64,000 nt of DNA from CANKHA01 sp035652315 (GCA_035652315.1 DASREA010000031.1:5965-69964); one strand, 5' to 3'. Counted from the stretch's first letter, positions 27,805 through 37,522 are shown. The notes: generated by a model from the letters alone, not told the origin. Numbers and translations: made by a program.

Positions 27805-29310
27805 TCAGAGGTAGTTGACAAGGCTGGTTTGCAGCAGCAGCGCCGTCGTTTGCAGGGAGGCTTGCAGACTCGTCTGCAAGGTCAGAATTTGCGCACCCAC
27901 TTCTTCCTGCGGCACGCCCTGGATGCTTTGCAGAAGATCCGACAGGCTCGATCGCATAAGCTGATGACGCTGCGAGGCGTCCTGCATCGCAACCTGCGCG
28001 CTCGCGATATCCGATTCGATATCGGAGATTTTCTGCAGGCCCGGCTGGCCGTCGAGATTGGCGGCGATTTTTTGCGTCAGCGCCCCGTAAGCATCCGGCG
28101 CATTGGGATCGGACGCGGAGAACCTCGTGGCGGCAAAGACCGCGATATTTTCCACCGCCTGCCGCAATGCGTCTTCGTTGGCGCGCATGCCGTAGGAAAC
28201 GCTGATCGAACTGTCGATGCGGACGTTGGCCGTGGCGCGCGCGGGATCGCTGCCGGCTTCGCCACTGTACCAGATCACGGTATTGCTGCCGGTGCCGGCG
28301 ACGAGCGCGGTCGCCGTGTCGAAAGGTGGTCCGTCGACCCGCATCGGCGGGTTATTGGCGTCCGCGGCGAAAAACGAATCCGCAGCTGCCATGGCCGAGG
28401 CTGCCGCCATCGGCCCGCCGACCAGCGAAGCGACCGCCCCGGAGAGCGCCGACTGCAGATTGTTCGCGGTGATCGCCGGGGTGGCGCCGATGGTGAACTG
28501 GTTCGGCCCGGGCGGGGCGGCATCGGTCGCGGTGAGCGTGACGGACGAACTGGTGCCGTCCGGGAGTGTGAAGGCGAAAGTGACGCTCTCGCCCCGGTTT
28601 GGCGCGGCGGCGCTCAAATCGATCGACATCGAAGGCGGTGCGCCGGCCGGCGCATTGGCAACCGCGCCCGTGATACTTGAGCTTATCGCGGCAAGCTTCA
28701 GCCCAAAGGGCGACCCGGCGACGTCTTCGGAAACGGAGACGACCCCGCCGGCGGCCGCGGGAATGACGAGACGGCCGAGACCGTCGGCGCCGATATCGGC
28801 CTGCTGGCGTTCGGAAATGATCTGCTTCAGCCCGGCCTGCACGCCGTTCCCGTTGACGATGTGATCGGTCGACTCGACCGCCGGCTGATCGACGGCCCTG
28901 CCGGAAAACAGATAGCGGTCGCCGACTTGGGTATTGAGCAGTCCGAGAACGATATCGAGTTGGCTGTATGCGGTGCGCTGATCCTGCGTCTGCCCGGTGC
29001 CGTCGGCAATAAAACGCGATTGCAACGCGGCTGCCTTGGTCTGGCCGCCGACCGCCGCAATCTGCTGCAATGCCGTCTGCGCCGTCGACATGCGAACGCC
29101 GGCTGTCTGCATGGCGGAGTCTTGGCTATCGAGCGCGGCAAGCTGGTTGTTGAGCGTGACGGTGAGGCCGCGATCGAGACCGATGCCTGCGTAGGTATTC
29201 GACTTTTTGCCGGTACCGAGTTGGCGCTGCAGCTCGTCGAGCTGGCGGCGCATGTCCAGCAGCGGCTGCACGAGCAGGGCCGAACGGCTGCCGATTCCGC
29301 TTATTGTCAT
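27805..29310 (-). CDS. flgL: Flagellar hook-associated protein FlgL, enlarged
   Basis: Hook-filament junction protein of 501 residues; typical FlgL is about 300-350. The N-terminal helix (LLVQPLLDMRRQLDELQRQL, GTGKKSNTYAGIGLD) and C-terminal helix (GAQILTLQTSLQASLQTTAL, LLQTSLVNYL) are flagellin-like. The middle holds an added domain (~175-320) rich in Ser/Ala/Gly that includes RGESVTFAFTLPDGTSSSVT. Start ATG at 29310 (MTISGIGSRS) has AAGGA upstream; the ATG or alternative at 29331 overlaps the flgK stop. Last gene of flgE-flgK-flgL. Confidence 0.9.
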   Translation of the reverse strand: MTISGIGSRSALLVQPLLDMRRQLDELQRQLGTGKKSNTYAGIGLDRGLTVTLNNQLAALDSQDSAMQTAGVRMSTAQTALQQIAAVGGQTKAAALQSRFIADGTGQTQDQRTAYSQLDIVLGLLNTQVGDRYLFSGRAVDQPAVESTDHIVNGNGVQAGLKQIISERQQADIGADGLGRLVIPAAAGGVVSVSEDVAGSPFGLKLAAISSSITGAVANAPAGAPPSMSIDLSAAAPNRGESVTFAFTLPDGTSSSVTLTATDAAPPGPNQFTIGATPAITANNLQSALSGAVASLVGGPMAAASAMAAADSFFAADANNPPMRVDGPPFDTATALVAGTGSNTVIWYSGEAGSDPARATANVRIDSSISVSYGMRANEDALRQAVENIAVFAATRFSASDPNAPDAYGALTQKIAANLDGQPGLQKISDIESDIASAQVAMQDASQRHQLMRSSLSDLLQSIQGVPQEEVGAQILTLQTSLQASLQTTALLLQTSLVNYL

Positions 29311-29327
29311 GCCACAACTGTCCTTTC

Positions 29328-31199
29328 TCAACCGACGGAATTCATCAGTGCGTCGAGCATCTCCTTGACGGCGCCCAGCACGCGGGCGTTGGCGGCGTAT
29401 GCATTCTGCAGATTGAGAAGATTCGTCATCTCCTCGTCGACATTGACCGAAGCGCTGTCGTCGAAGCGCTGCTGCAACGACTTCACCACCACGTCCTGAC
29501 CCTGCTGCAGGCTGGCGGCCGACGCTGCCGCTTCGCCCTGAGTGCTGGCGATCTGCCGGATGAACGAGGTCAGCGTCCCATCGTATGGCGCCACGGCGGT
29601 GCCAATTCCGGAAGCGGGATCGAACCGCAGCGAAGCGCCGTTGAGCCGGTCGAAAAGAAAGCTCGGCCGCGTATCGTCGCCTGCCGGAGTCAACGGCGAG
29701 GTTTGATAGACCACGAGCTTCGACGGATCCGCCAACAGAGCGGCATTCACCGCGAGCCGCCCGGCAAGCCCGACCTGCTGCGAACCTTGCGCGCTGATCG
29801 CGCCCGTAAACGGAACATGCGCATCGAGGAAAAGCGGCAGCTCGACGCCGCCAGTCAGGCCGGTAATCGTTTGCGTGGTCGAAGCGGCATCGACGCCGAT
29901 CTTGCCGAAGCCGTCGTCGAGCACGCGCAGCGTATTGCCGGCCGGATTTGAGAATTGGAGACCCGTGGTCGCTAAGGCGCCGCTGAGCTGGGAGACGACG
30001 GAACTCATCCCGCCGGAAAAATCGACGCCGATTACCCGGTCATTGGGGTCGGCCGTAGCGGAATCAGCCAGCGGCAGCGCGCCCGGATCGTCCACGCGCA
30101 CCAGCGTCAGCTTCCGCTGCGCCCCACTCATGTTATCGGTATAGGTGATGCTGATCGTGTTGCCGGCGGAGAGCGGACCAAGATCGAGATCGAAGCCCGA
30201 TTGTCCGCCGGAAACGACGGCAGCGCCGTCCGTGGTGCGGTCCGAAAGGGACTGCGCCAGTTTGGCGGAAAAACTATCGAGTTGAGTCTGTGCCTGAACC
30301 AGAGTCTGATCGCGCATTTCCAGAAGCGCGGCGATCTGGCCAGAGCGGATCGCCTTGTTGGCGATGAGATCGGTATCGCCGCCCGTTGGCGAGATCAGCT
30401 TTATGGTGCCGACGGTGCACAAGGCCGGATCCGCGCTCCAGGTCGCGCTCGGTGTCATTGTGCCCTGGGCGTCGAAGGAAAGTTGCGACGCCTCGGTCCC
30501 GACAAGCTGGACGCCGGAATTCGTAAATACCGAAATCTGATTGTGATCGTTTTGAACAATGCGGATATCCATCAACCGCGAGAGCTGATCGATATAGCCG
30601 TCCCGCTGGTCGAGCAGGGAGGCCGTCGTGCTATTAGCGGCGGGCGACGTCGCGAGCTGCTGGTTGATGCGTGCGATCTGCTGCATGGCATCATTGGCTT
30701 TGGCCACAGCGTCTGCCAATCCGAGCTCCGCGTCGGTGCGCAAGCCCTGAATGCCGTCGGTCATCGCGCTAAGCTGCTGGGTCAGCACTTGCGCGCTGTT
30801 GAGAACGGAGTTGCGGGCCGATGTCGATTCGGGACTGGTCGCCAGGGATTGAACCGCCGTCGTCAGATTGTTGAACGCCGTCTCCAGCGTCGTCGCCGAG
30901 CCGGGATCGCCGTAGATTTGCTGCAGCCGGCCGAAGAATTGCGCGCGCAGATCAGCATAGGCGCCGCCGGCCGTCTCGGTGCGCAACTGACGCTGAATAT
31001 AGGCGTCGAGTTCGCGGTTGATATCGGAAACACGCACGCCGGAGCCAAGGCCGCCGCCGGAGACAGCGACCTGGTCCATGGTCCGTCGCACATAGCCGGC
31101 GGTCTGCGCATTGGCGATGTTGCCGGCGACCACCGCCAGTCCGGACTGGGTGACGCGCAGTCCGGACGCGGCGGTGACAAGCGCCTGAGTGAGACTCAT
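29328..31199 (-). CDS. flgK: Flagellar hook-associated protein FlgK
   Basis: First hook-filament junction protein; 623 residues. It begins MSLTQALVTAASGLRVTQSG with the motif NIANAQTAGYVRR, and ends with EMTNLLNLQNAYAANARVLG and AVKEMLDALMNSVG, the FlgK signature. The middle is a long Ser/Thr/Ala-rich domain. It lies between flgE and flgL with 53 and 17 nt spacers. Confidence 0.95.
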   Translation of the reverse strand: MSLTQALVTAASGLRVTQSGLAVVAGNIANAQTAGYVRRTMDQVAVSGGGLGSGVRVSDINRELDAYIQRQLRTETAGGAYADLRAQFFGRLQQIYGDPGSATTLETAFNNLTTAVQSLATSPESTSARNSVLNSAQVLTQQLSAMTDGIQGLRTDAELGLADAVAKANDAMQQIARINQQLATSPAANSTTASLLDQRDGYIDQLSRLMDIRIVQNDHNQISVFTNSGVQLVGTEASQLSFDAQGTMTPSATWSADPALCTVGTIKLISPTGGDTDLIANKAIRSGQIAALLEMRDQTLVQAQTQLDSFSAKLAQSLSDRTTDGAAVVSGGQSGFDLDLGPLSAGNTISITYTDNMSGAQRKLTLVRVDDPGALPLADSATADPNDRVIGVDFSGGMSSVVSQLSGALATTGLQFSNPAGNTLRVLDDGFGKIGVDAASTTQTITGLTGGVELPLFLDAHVPFTGAISAQGSQQVGLAGRLAVNAALLADPSKLVVYQTSPLTPAGDDTRPSFLFDRLNGASLRFDPASGIGTAVAPYDGTLTSFIRQIASTQGEAAASAASLQQGQDVVVKSLQQRFDDSASVNVDEEMTNLLNLQNAYAANARVLGAVKEMLDALMNSVG

Positions 31200-31252
31200 G
31201 AACGGTGCCTATGCCTGGCTTTGCGTCCCGCCGGCCGGTGGGATCCGGTCGG

Positions 31253-33256
31253 CTAGCGCAACATGTTCAGCAAATCCTGAACCATTTGATTGGTGGTTGA
31301 GATCACGCGGGTATTGGCCGAATAGGCCTGCTGCGTGACGATCAGCTTGGTGAATTCGTCGGCAATGTCGGTGTTGGACCCTTCCAACGAGGAGCCGACG
31401 ATCTTGCCGGCAGCACCGAGGATAGCCGGACCGGATTCGTCTGTGACTTCGAAGGCGCCGCCGTCGATGCGCTTGAGATTGTTGGCGCCGTTAAAGCTGG
31501 CGAGCGTGATCTCGGCCAGATCGATGGTGCGGCCGTTGGAATAGCTGCCGACCACGCGCGCCTTGTCGTTCACCGCGACCGATTGTAACTCGCCGGCGGG
31601 GAAGCCATTCTGCTGCAAAAGATTGACCTGCACATTGCCGTTCGGATCGGCGAATTGCGTGATGCCGCCCGAGCCGTGGGTGACCTGCACGTCGCCGAGG
31701 GCCACGCCGTCCACCGTCACGTTGGTCAGGGTCAGGTTGGCGATCAGCGGATTCATCTGGCCGTTGGCGCCGAAGGTGTAATCCACACCCGCGTTCTGCC
31801 AGGCCACCTGGTTGCCGGTGGCATTGGAGTTGACCTGATAGAACAGGTTCCAAGTGTCGGTACCGCCGTAGAGCGCGCTGTCGATCTTGGCCCAGCGCAA
31901 CTGGATGTTCACCGGCGAACCGGAGACGTCATAGGCGGTGACGGCGCCGCCGCCGATCGAGGAATCAAGAAAGGCGGTGAGGTCGTTCGCCACCACCGTC
32001 TGATTTGACGGAATGGCCGAGCTCGTCTGCATGCCGAAGGTCTTCGGCTGCGCGGTTCCGCTGACCGTAATGGTGTCGGTCGGGCTAGTCGCCGTGATCG
32101 TGATGTTGCCGTTCGAGGTGTTGACAGAGGCGATGCCGCCGGTGACGCCGCCGAGACCGTCCGGTGCGCTGTTCAATTCCGCCAAAGTCGAGACCTGGTT
32201 GGCGCCGGTGCCGAAGGTGATGGTTTTGACGTTGGCTCCGATGGTGATGGTCATCGTGTCGCCGGGAGCGACGGCGCTTTGCGTCAGCAGATTGGTCGGC
32301 TGCGCCGTGCCGACGGAAAGCCCAAGCTCGGCCAGCATCGCGGTCGAACCGCTGGCGATGGTCAGCGGAGTGTCGGCGTCGGTGCTGGTCAGAACGATAT
32401 GGCCGGAGGCATCGAGGCTGGTCGGCGTGACCAGGCCGGGAGGCGTCGCGGCATCGATGGCGGCAAGAACCTGCGCCGGCGTCATGCCGACGTTGATGGT
32501 GATATTGCCGCTGCCGTTGATGGTGAAGGTGCCGGCATTGGCGATGCCGGCCGGCAGCACGGCGGTGCCGGTGATTTGCGCCGGCGCATCGGGCGCCAGC
32601 ATCGCGCCGATCCCCGTGATCGTGGCCGCCGAAGGCGGCCCGGCCACCGGATTGGCGATGAAGTTCGCGGGATTGAGCAGCTCGGATCCGGGAACGCTGG
32701 TGTCATGGCCCGGAGTCAGCGGATAGCTTGCCAGGTTGGCGCGATAGGTGATTTCGCTCGTCGCCTGCGCCGGCAGGAAATCGTTCTGGAACTTGAGCAC
32801 CTGCGGCACGCTGCCGACCAGATTGCCGGTGGTGGAATCCACCGGGATGCCCATGAGGAAATAGCCGGCGCCGTTGACCAGGTAACCGTCCTTGTCGGGC
32901 TGGAAGTCGCCGCGGCGGGTGTAGAGGTCGATGCCGGAGAAGACCGGCCGATTGTCGGTCTCGCTGGTCGGCTTCTGCGTCACGAAAAAGCCGTCGCCAT
33001 TGATCGCCATGAAGGTGCCGATCGAGGCGCTCTGCACGTCGCCCTGCACCGTGTTGGTGGCGCGCGCATTGGCGACGACGCTGCCGGACTGCTGTTTGCT
33101 CGGCGGCGCGTCCGGCACCAGATCCATAAAGCTGGTATCGGTGCGCTTGAAGGCGGTGGTCTGAGAATTGGCGATATTGCCGGAGATGTTTTCGAGCGCG
33201 AAAGATTGCGCGCGCATGCCGGTCACCGAGGTGGTGAGAGCGCCGAAGATACCCAT
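31253..33256 (-). CDS. flgE: Flagellar hook protein FlgE, long form
   Basis: Hook subunit of 667 residues, longer than enteric FlgE (about 400). Ends are conserved: MGIFGALTTSVTGMRAQSFA and NISGNIANSQTTAFKRTDTS at the N-terminus, GSNTDIADEFTKLIVTQQAY and NTRVISTTNQMVQDLLNMLR at the C-terminus. The middle carries extra Thr/Ala/Gly-rich beta domains with repeated TITVSGTAQ- and ITGTAVLPAG-like stretches. ATG at 33256 follows GGAGAAG and gives the family N-terminus. First gene of the flgE-flgK-flgL operon. Confidence 0.93.
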   Translation of the reverse strand: MGIFGALTTSVTGMRAQSFALENISGNIANSQTTAFKRTDTSFMDLVPDAPPSKQQSGSVVANARATNTVQGDVQSASIGTFMAINGDGFFVTQKPTSETDNRPVFSGIDLYTRRGDFQPDKDGYLVNGAGYFLMGIPVDSTTGNLVGSVPQVLKFQNDFLPAQATSEITYRANLASYPLTPGHDTSVPGSELLNPANFIANPVAGPPSAATITGIGAMLAPDAPAQITGTAVLPAGIANAGTFTINGSGNITINVGMTPAQVLAAIDAATPPGLVTPTSLDASGHIVLTSTDADTPLTIASGSTAMLAELGLSVGTAQPTNLLTQSAVAPGDTMTITIGANVKTITFGTGANQVSTLAELNSAPDGLGGVTGGIASVNTSNGNITITATSPTDTITVSGTAQPKTFGMQTSSAIPSNQTVVANDLTAFLDSSIGGGAVTAYDVSGSPVNIQLRWAKIDSALYGGTDTWNLFYQVNSNATGNQVAWQNAGVDYTFGANGQMNPLIANLTLTNVTVDGVALGDVQVTHGSGGITQFADPNGNVQVNLLQQNGFPAGELQSVAVNDKARVVGSYSNGRTIDLAEITLASFNGANNLKRIDGGAFEVTDESGPAILGAAGKIVGSSLEGSNTDIADEFTKLIVTQQAYSANTRVISTTNQMVQDLLNMLR

Positions 33257-33329
33257 GACTTCTTCTCCAACTGCACCCGGGCGGCCGGCCGGGGGATCGC
33301 GGGAAAGGCCGCAATATCTCCCGGCGCGG

Positions 33330-33345
33330 TGCAAACGCCGCGCCA
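33330..33345 (-). promoter_or_regulatory. Sigma54-type promoter for flgE-flgK-flgL
   Basis: On the minus strand TGGCGCGGCGTTTGCA matches TGGCACG-N4-TTGCA with one mismatch and correct spacing. It is 74 bp upstream of the flgE start. Confidence 0.75.
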
Positions 33346-33463
33346 GAGAATAAACTTGCGTTATTTCAATTGCTTAAGACGATGCCGGGCCCGGAGAGAA
33401 CCGCCAGGACACGTCAATTCCTGCCGGAAAGCGGCAGGAATTGCCGTGCTCATGGAGCGCTTG

Positions 33464-33985
33464 TCAGGCCGGCGGGGCGCCCGCCGCGGGCACGAATTTC
33501 AAGGACACGCCGTTCATGCAGTAGCGCAGGCCGGTCGGCGGCGGGCCGTCGTGGAAGACATGACCGAGATGGCCGCCGCAACGGCGGCAATGGACCTCGG
33601 TGCGGACCATGAAATAGGAGGTGTCCTCCTTGGTGCGCACGGCATCCGGCAGCGGCCGATAGAAGCTCGGCCATCCGGTGCCGCTGTCGAACTTGGTGTC
33701 AGACGAAAACAACGGAAGATCGCAGCCGGCGCAGGCAAAGATGCCTTTGCGCTTTTCATGCTCCAGCGGACTCGAGCCGGCCGGCTCGGTGCCTTCGTGG
33801 CGTAAGACGCGATATTGCGCCGGCGTCAGGATGCGCCGCCACTCCTCGTCGGATTTCTGCACTTCGAAGGTTTCCGCCCCGGTCACCGCGGCGGCCTTGC
33901 GCGGCCAGCGAACCCAGGCAAAGGCGGCAAACCCCGCGCCTGCCGCCAGAATCAGCCGCCGCGTGTATTGCATGCGCATATCCAT
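33464..33985 (-). CDS. msrB: Peptide-methionine (R)-S-oxide reductase MsrB, exported
   Basis: Repairs oxidised methionine (R-epimer). 173 residues. The N-terminus MQYTRRLILAAGAGFAAFAW has a twin-arginine-like signal, so it likely acts in the periplasm. The MsrB domain has zinc pairs CAGC and CRRC, the GTGWPSF motif, GGHLGHVFHDGPPPTGLRYC and the resolving/catalytic Cys in RYCMNGVSLKF (the family norm is RYCINSASL). Start ATG at 33985 follows AGGGA. Confidence 0.92.
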   Translation of the reverse strand: MDMRMQYTRRLILAAGAGFAAFAWVRWPRKAAAVTGAETFEVQKSDEEWRRILTPAQYRVLRHEGTEPAGSSPLEHEKRKGIFACAGCDLPLFSSDTKFDSGTGWPSFYRPLPDAVRTKEDTSYFMVRTEVHCRRCGGHLGHVFHDGPPPTGLRYCMNGVSLKFVPAAGAPPA

Positions 33986-34064
33986 GATTCCCTGCCTTTT
34001 CGTGCTCTCGCCGTCTGATACGTGCCCGGCGAGCCGGCGGTTACATCGCAAGTTACTGCCGCGA

Positions 34065-35558
34065 TCATCGCTCGGCGGAAACTTCTTCGGCCGCCTCGGG
34101 GCCCGGCTGCACATTCTTTTTCGGCCGTCGCACGCGTTGTTTGCGCGGCGGTTGCGGCGTCTCGGTCATGGGCGTGTCCGACGCGGCGATTTCGCGATCG
34201 GCCGGTTCGGGCGGAACCGCCGGAGCGGCATCCGTCTGCTGTGCGGCGATCGCCGGCGTACGGCGCGCCAGATGCGCCTTCACGAGCTCGCCGGCGCGGC
34301 GCGTCCAATAGAGCGCCTGCGCGGCGATGCGGCCCGCCGGCCCTCCCGCCCAAACCAGATCGTACGGGGAGAACAGCCGCCAGGTCTGGTCGCCTTCGAC
34401 GATGCCGCGGGCGATGAGTTCACCCGCGATGGCCGTAGTGTTGAATCCATGGCCGCCGAAGCCGCTAGCGAGCCACAACCCGCGCGAAAGCTCGCCGATC
34501 TGCGGCATGCTGTGCAAGGCACGGCTCAGCGTTCCCGACCAGATATGCTCGATCTTCACGTGGCCCAACTGCGGAAAGGTACGGGCGACATCGGCGGCGA
34601 GGCGGCGGGCGAAACGCCGCGCATCGGATTCCCAAACCGTCATTCCGCCCGACCAGAGCATTCGGTCGTCGCCGACGACGCAATAGTGATTGTCTGCCAT
34701 CTGGCTATCGCTGACCGCGCCGCGGTAACTCACCGCTTCGGCGAGCCGCGGTCCGAGCGGCGCCGTGATCGCAACATAGGTGGTGATCGGCAAAAGGCTC
34801 GCCGCGACACGCGGCATCAGCGAGGCGATGCCGGTATTGCCGGCAAGGACCACGTGGGCAGCACGCACCCGCGCCGACGGCGTTCTGATACGCTTGCGGA
34901 TGCCGGAGGGATCGATCTCCAGGGCCTGCGTTCGCTCGAAGATGCGTGCACCCGCCGCTTCCGCCGCCGCCGCGAGCCCGAGCGTATAATTGAGCGGATG
35001 TACGCGGAAGGCGCGCGGAAAGTGAATCGCGTTGCAGTAAAACGGGCTTTGCAAAACGCTGCGCACTTGCTCGCCCGGCCAAAGCTCGGCCTGCGTGCCG
35101 AATTCATCCCGCAGCAAATCGAGGGTTCGTGCGGTCTTGGGATCGTCGCGAAACTTCGCCACGTTGAGCCATCCGTCGACCGGCTTGACCCCGGGCATTC
35201 GGGTCTCGCGAATGGTCCGGCGCACATATTCGAGGCCGCGTTCGGAGAGCGTCCATAGCGCTTTGGCGTGTTGCAAGCCGACGCGCGACACGATGCCGGC
35301 AGGCTCTTCGGCAAAGCCGGGCAGCACGAAACCGCAATTTCGCCCCGACGCTCCCGACCCCACGGCCTCCGCCTCCAATACCGCAACCGACCAGCCGCGG
35401 CGGGCGACTTCACGCGCGGTCGTCAGCCCGGCCAGACCACCTCCCACCACGCAGACATCGACATCGAGATCGATGGTCAGCGGCTGGCGCGCGCGCGCCG
35501 GAACGGCGGAGATCGCGTGCCAGCCGGCACGGTGTCCTGTCGGATTTGATTCGCTCAT
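34065..35558 (-). CDS. FAD-dependent amine/amino-acid oxidoreductase (DAO family)
   Basis: 497 residues. The Rossmann FAD motif is at ~35-55 (VCVVGGGLAGLTTAREVARR), followed by GSGASGRNCGFVLPGF and the C-terminal FAD contact LWLASGFGGHGFNTTAIAGE. This resembles gamma-glutamylputrescine oxidase-type members, but substrate cannot be read from sequence. Residues ~430-497 are a Pro/Ala-rich tail with a basic patch (PPRKQRVRRPKKN) not found in the core family. Upstream of msrB on the same strand, 79 nt apart. Confidence 0.8.
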   Translation of the reverse strand: MSESNPTGHRAGWHAISAVPARARQPLTIDLDVDVCVVGGGLAGLTTAREVARRGWSVAVLEAEAVGSGASGRNCGFVLPGFAEEPAGIVSRVGLQHAKALWTLSERGLEYVRRTIRETRMPGVKPVDGWLNVAKFRDDPKTARTLDLLRDEFGTQAELWPGEQVRSVLQSPFYCNAIHFPRAFRVHPLNYTLGLAAAAEAAGARIFERTQALEIDPSGIRKRIRTPSARVRAAHVVLAGNTGIASLMPRVAASLLPITTYVAITAPLGPRLAEAVSYRGAVSDSQMADNHYCVVGDDRMLWSGGMTVWESDARRFARRLAADVARTFPQLGHVKIEHIWSGTLSRALHSMPQIGELSRGLWLASGFGGHGFNTTAIAGELIARGIVEGDQTWRLFSPYDLVWAGGPAGRIAAQALYWTRRAGELVKAHLARRTPAIAAQQTDAAPAVPPEPADREIAASDTPMTETPQPPRKQRVRRPKKNVQPGPEAAEEVSAER

Positions 35559-35735
35559 CGGGACCTACTGTGGACCGCGGCTGCTGCGCCGCGACATGCT
35601 AGACCGACTGCGGCAAGAAATCGACGCCGCTTCGCCGTTCGGTAAAATTGCACAGTTTTCGGTTCAAACGGCCGCAACGCCATTGCATTCGCGGCCGATG
35701 CAGCGAAAATCGGTTCGAGATTGAGCGAGGGCCCC

Positions 35736-36263
35736 ATGCGCCAGCTCATGCTATTGCGGCATTCGAAGGCCGTCCCCGCCGACGGGCGGATTGATGACAG
35801 CATGCGCCCGCTTTCCCCTCGCGGCCGCCGGGACGCACAGGAAATCGGCGCCTATATGGCGCGGCATCGCCTCACCCCCGACGGCGTGGTCTGCTCTCCC
35901 AGCAAGCGCACCCGCGAAACCTGGGACATTGTCGCGCCGGCGCTCGGCAAGCCGCCGGCCGTCGCCTACGACAAGCGGCTTTATGAGGCGACGCCCGAAA
36001 CCATCCTGGACGTGATCAGAAAGAACGGCGGCGAGGCGCAAAGATTCCTGATCATCGGCCACAATCCGGGGCTGCATAAGGCGGCCGTGTCGTTGATCGC
36101 CGCCGGCGAGGTCGACTTGCGCGAGCGCTTGCAGGAATCGCTGCCGACCAGCGGCCTCGTCCTGATCGAATTTGCATTCGAGACTTGGGATCAGTTGCAT
36201 CCGCGCGCCGGCCGCCTCGAGCTCTTCGTCACTCCTGAATCGCTCAAAGAGCCTACCGACTGA
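35736..36263 (+). CDS. SixA-like histidine phosphatase
   Basis: 175 residues of the phosphoglycerate-mutase-like branch. It starts MRQLMLLRHSKAVPADG with the catalytic RHS (RHG-type) motif, then SPSKRTRETW and the second His in FLIIGHNPGLHKAAVSLI. SixA in E. coli dephosphorylates phosphohistidine, but target is unknown here. ATG at 35736 has GAGGG upstream; a TTG at 35721 is the only in-frame alternative. Divergent from the FAD oxidoreductase and convergent with the MFS gene. Confidence 0.82.
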   Translation: MRQLMLLRHSKAVPADGRIDDSMRPLSPRGRRDAQEIGAYMARHRLTPDGVVCSPSKRTRETWDIVAPALGKPPAVAYDKRLYEATPETILDVIRKNGGEAQRFLIIGHNPGLHKAAVSLIAAGEVDLRERLQESLPTSGLVLIEFAFETWDQLHPRAGRLELFVTPESLKEPTD

Positions 36264-36286
36264 GAGCCCTTCGGCCTTCCGGCGGA

Positions 36287-37522
36287 TTATTTCTCGGGAA
36301 TGATGCTCTGCACGCGCCAGAGATCCGGAAAGAGGCGCGTCCAAAGCAGCGCAATGCCGATGGCGCCGGCGCCGCCGACAAGAACCGACGGCACGACACC
36401 GAGAAGCGCCGCCATGACGCCCGATTCAAACTGGCCGAGCGTTTCCGCCGCGCTACTGAATAGCGAGCTGACCGCCATGACGCGTCCTAGCGTATCGTTC
36501 GGCGTGCGCGTCTGCACCAGCGAATGACGAACGACGACGTTCAGCGAGTTGCACGCTCCGTAGAGCATGAGTGCCGCCAGCGAAACCAGGAAGAACCGTG
36601 AGAGCCCGAAGGCAATGACCGACAACCCGAACATGATAATGGCGGCGGTCAGAATGCGCCCCACATGCCGCTGCAGGGGCAGATGCGCGAGCGCCCCGGA
36701 GACGAGGACGGCGCCGACCGCGGGAGCGGAACGCAGCAGTCCGAGTCCCCAAGGTCCGGTTTCCAGGATATCGCGCGCAAAAACCGGCAAGAGGGCGATC
36801 ACGCCACCCAGCAGCACCGCGCACAAATCAAGCGACACTGCGCCAAGCAGGATCGGATGCCGGCGCATATAGTTGAAACCGGCGAAGATGCTTTCCAGCG
36901 TCACGGGCTTCTTTTCGGATGGCGGCGGGCGGTTGAGATGAATGAGGCCGACGATGCTGCTGGCGAGCAAAAAAGTGCCGAAGCAGATTGTGTAGACCAC
37001 GGCCGGACCGAATACGTACAGAAAGCCGCCCAGGGCCGGGCCGCAGATGGTCGCCATCTGGTTGGCGGTTGTCCCCGCGGCGACGGCCCGCGAGATCATC
37101 GGCATGGGCACGATGCTGGGAATGAGCGTGTTCATCGTCGGGCCATCGAACATGCGGCACGCGCCGAGCGCGAAGACGATCGCGAAGATGGCCGGAGCGT
37201 TGAGGATGCCGGTGAAGTTGCCGAGGGCCAACGCCGCCGCGCAGGCACCCTTGCCGATCTGCGACCAGCGGACGATGCGGCGCCGGTCATAGGTGTCCGC
37301 CACATGACCGGCGACAAGCATGGCGAACAGCGCCGGGATGAAAAGGATGAGGCCGACGAGACCAAGATTGAAGGCGCTGCCGGTAAGCTCGTAGATCTGC
37401 CAGCCGACGGCGACGAACATCATCTGATAGGCAAGCGTGGTGGAGATCCGCGTGAGCCAGTAAAGGCGGAAATCGCGATGATGCAGCAGCGACAGCTGGT
37501 CGACCGCGCTAAGCGACGACAT
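36287..37522 (-). CDS. MFS transporter, first of a tandem paralogous pair
   Basis: 411 residues, about 11-12 hydrophobic segments. The loop 2-3 motif GHVADTYDRRRIVR is the MFS signature, and RHSLVQTRTPNDTLGRVMAV is shared with the adjacent paralog. Resembles the EntS/DHA3-type exporters, but substrate is unknown. I prefer the ATG at 37522; a GTG at 37570 would add 16 residues and has no ribosome site. Ends FPDLWRVQSIIPEK, nearly identical to the paralog's end. Confidence 0.8.
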   Translation of the reverse strand: MSSLSAVDQLSLLHHRDFRLYWLTRISTTLAYQMMFVAVGWQIYELTGSAFNLGLVGLILFIPALFAMLVAGHVADTYDRRRIVRWSQIGKGACAAALALGNFTGILNAPAIFAIVFALGACRMFDGPTMNTLIPSIVPMPMISRAVAAGTTANQMATICGPALGGFLYVFGPAVVYTICFGTFLLASSIVGLIHLNRPPPSEKKPVTLESIFAGFNYMRRHPILLGAVSLDLCAVLLGGVIALLPVFARDILETGPWGLGLLRSAPAVGAVLVSGALAHLPLQRHVGRILTAAIIMFGLSVIAFGLSRFFLVSLAALMLYGACNSLNVVVRHSLVQTRTPNDTLGRVMAVSSLFSSAAETLGQFESGVMAALLGVVPSVLVGGAGAIGIALLWTRLFPDLWRVQSIIPEK

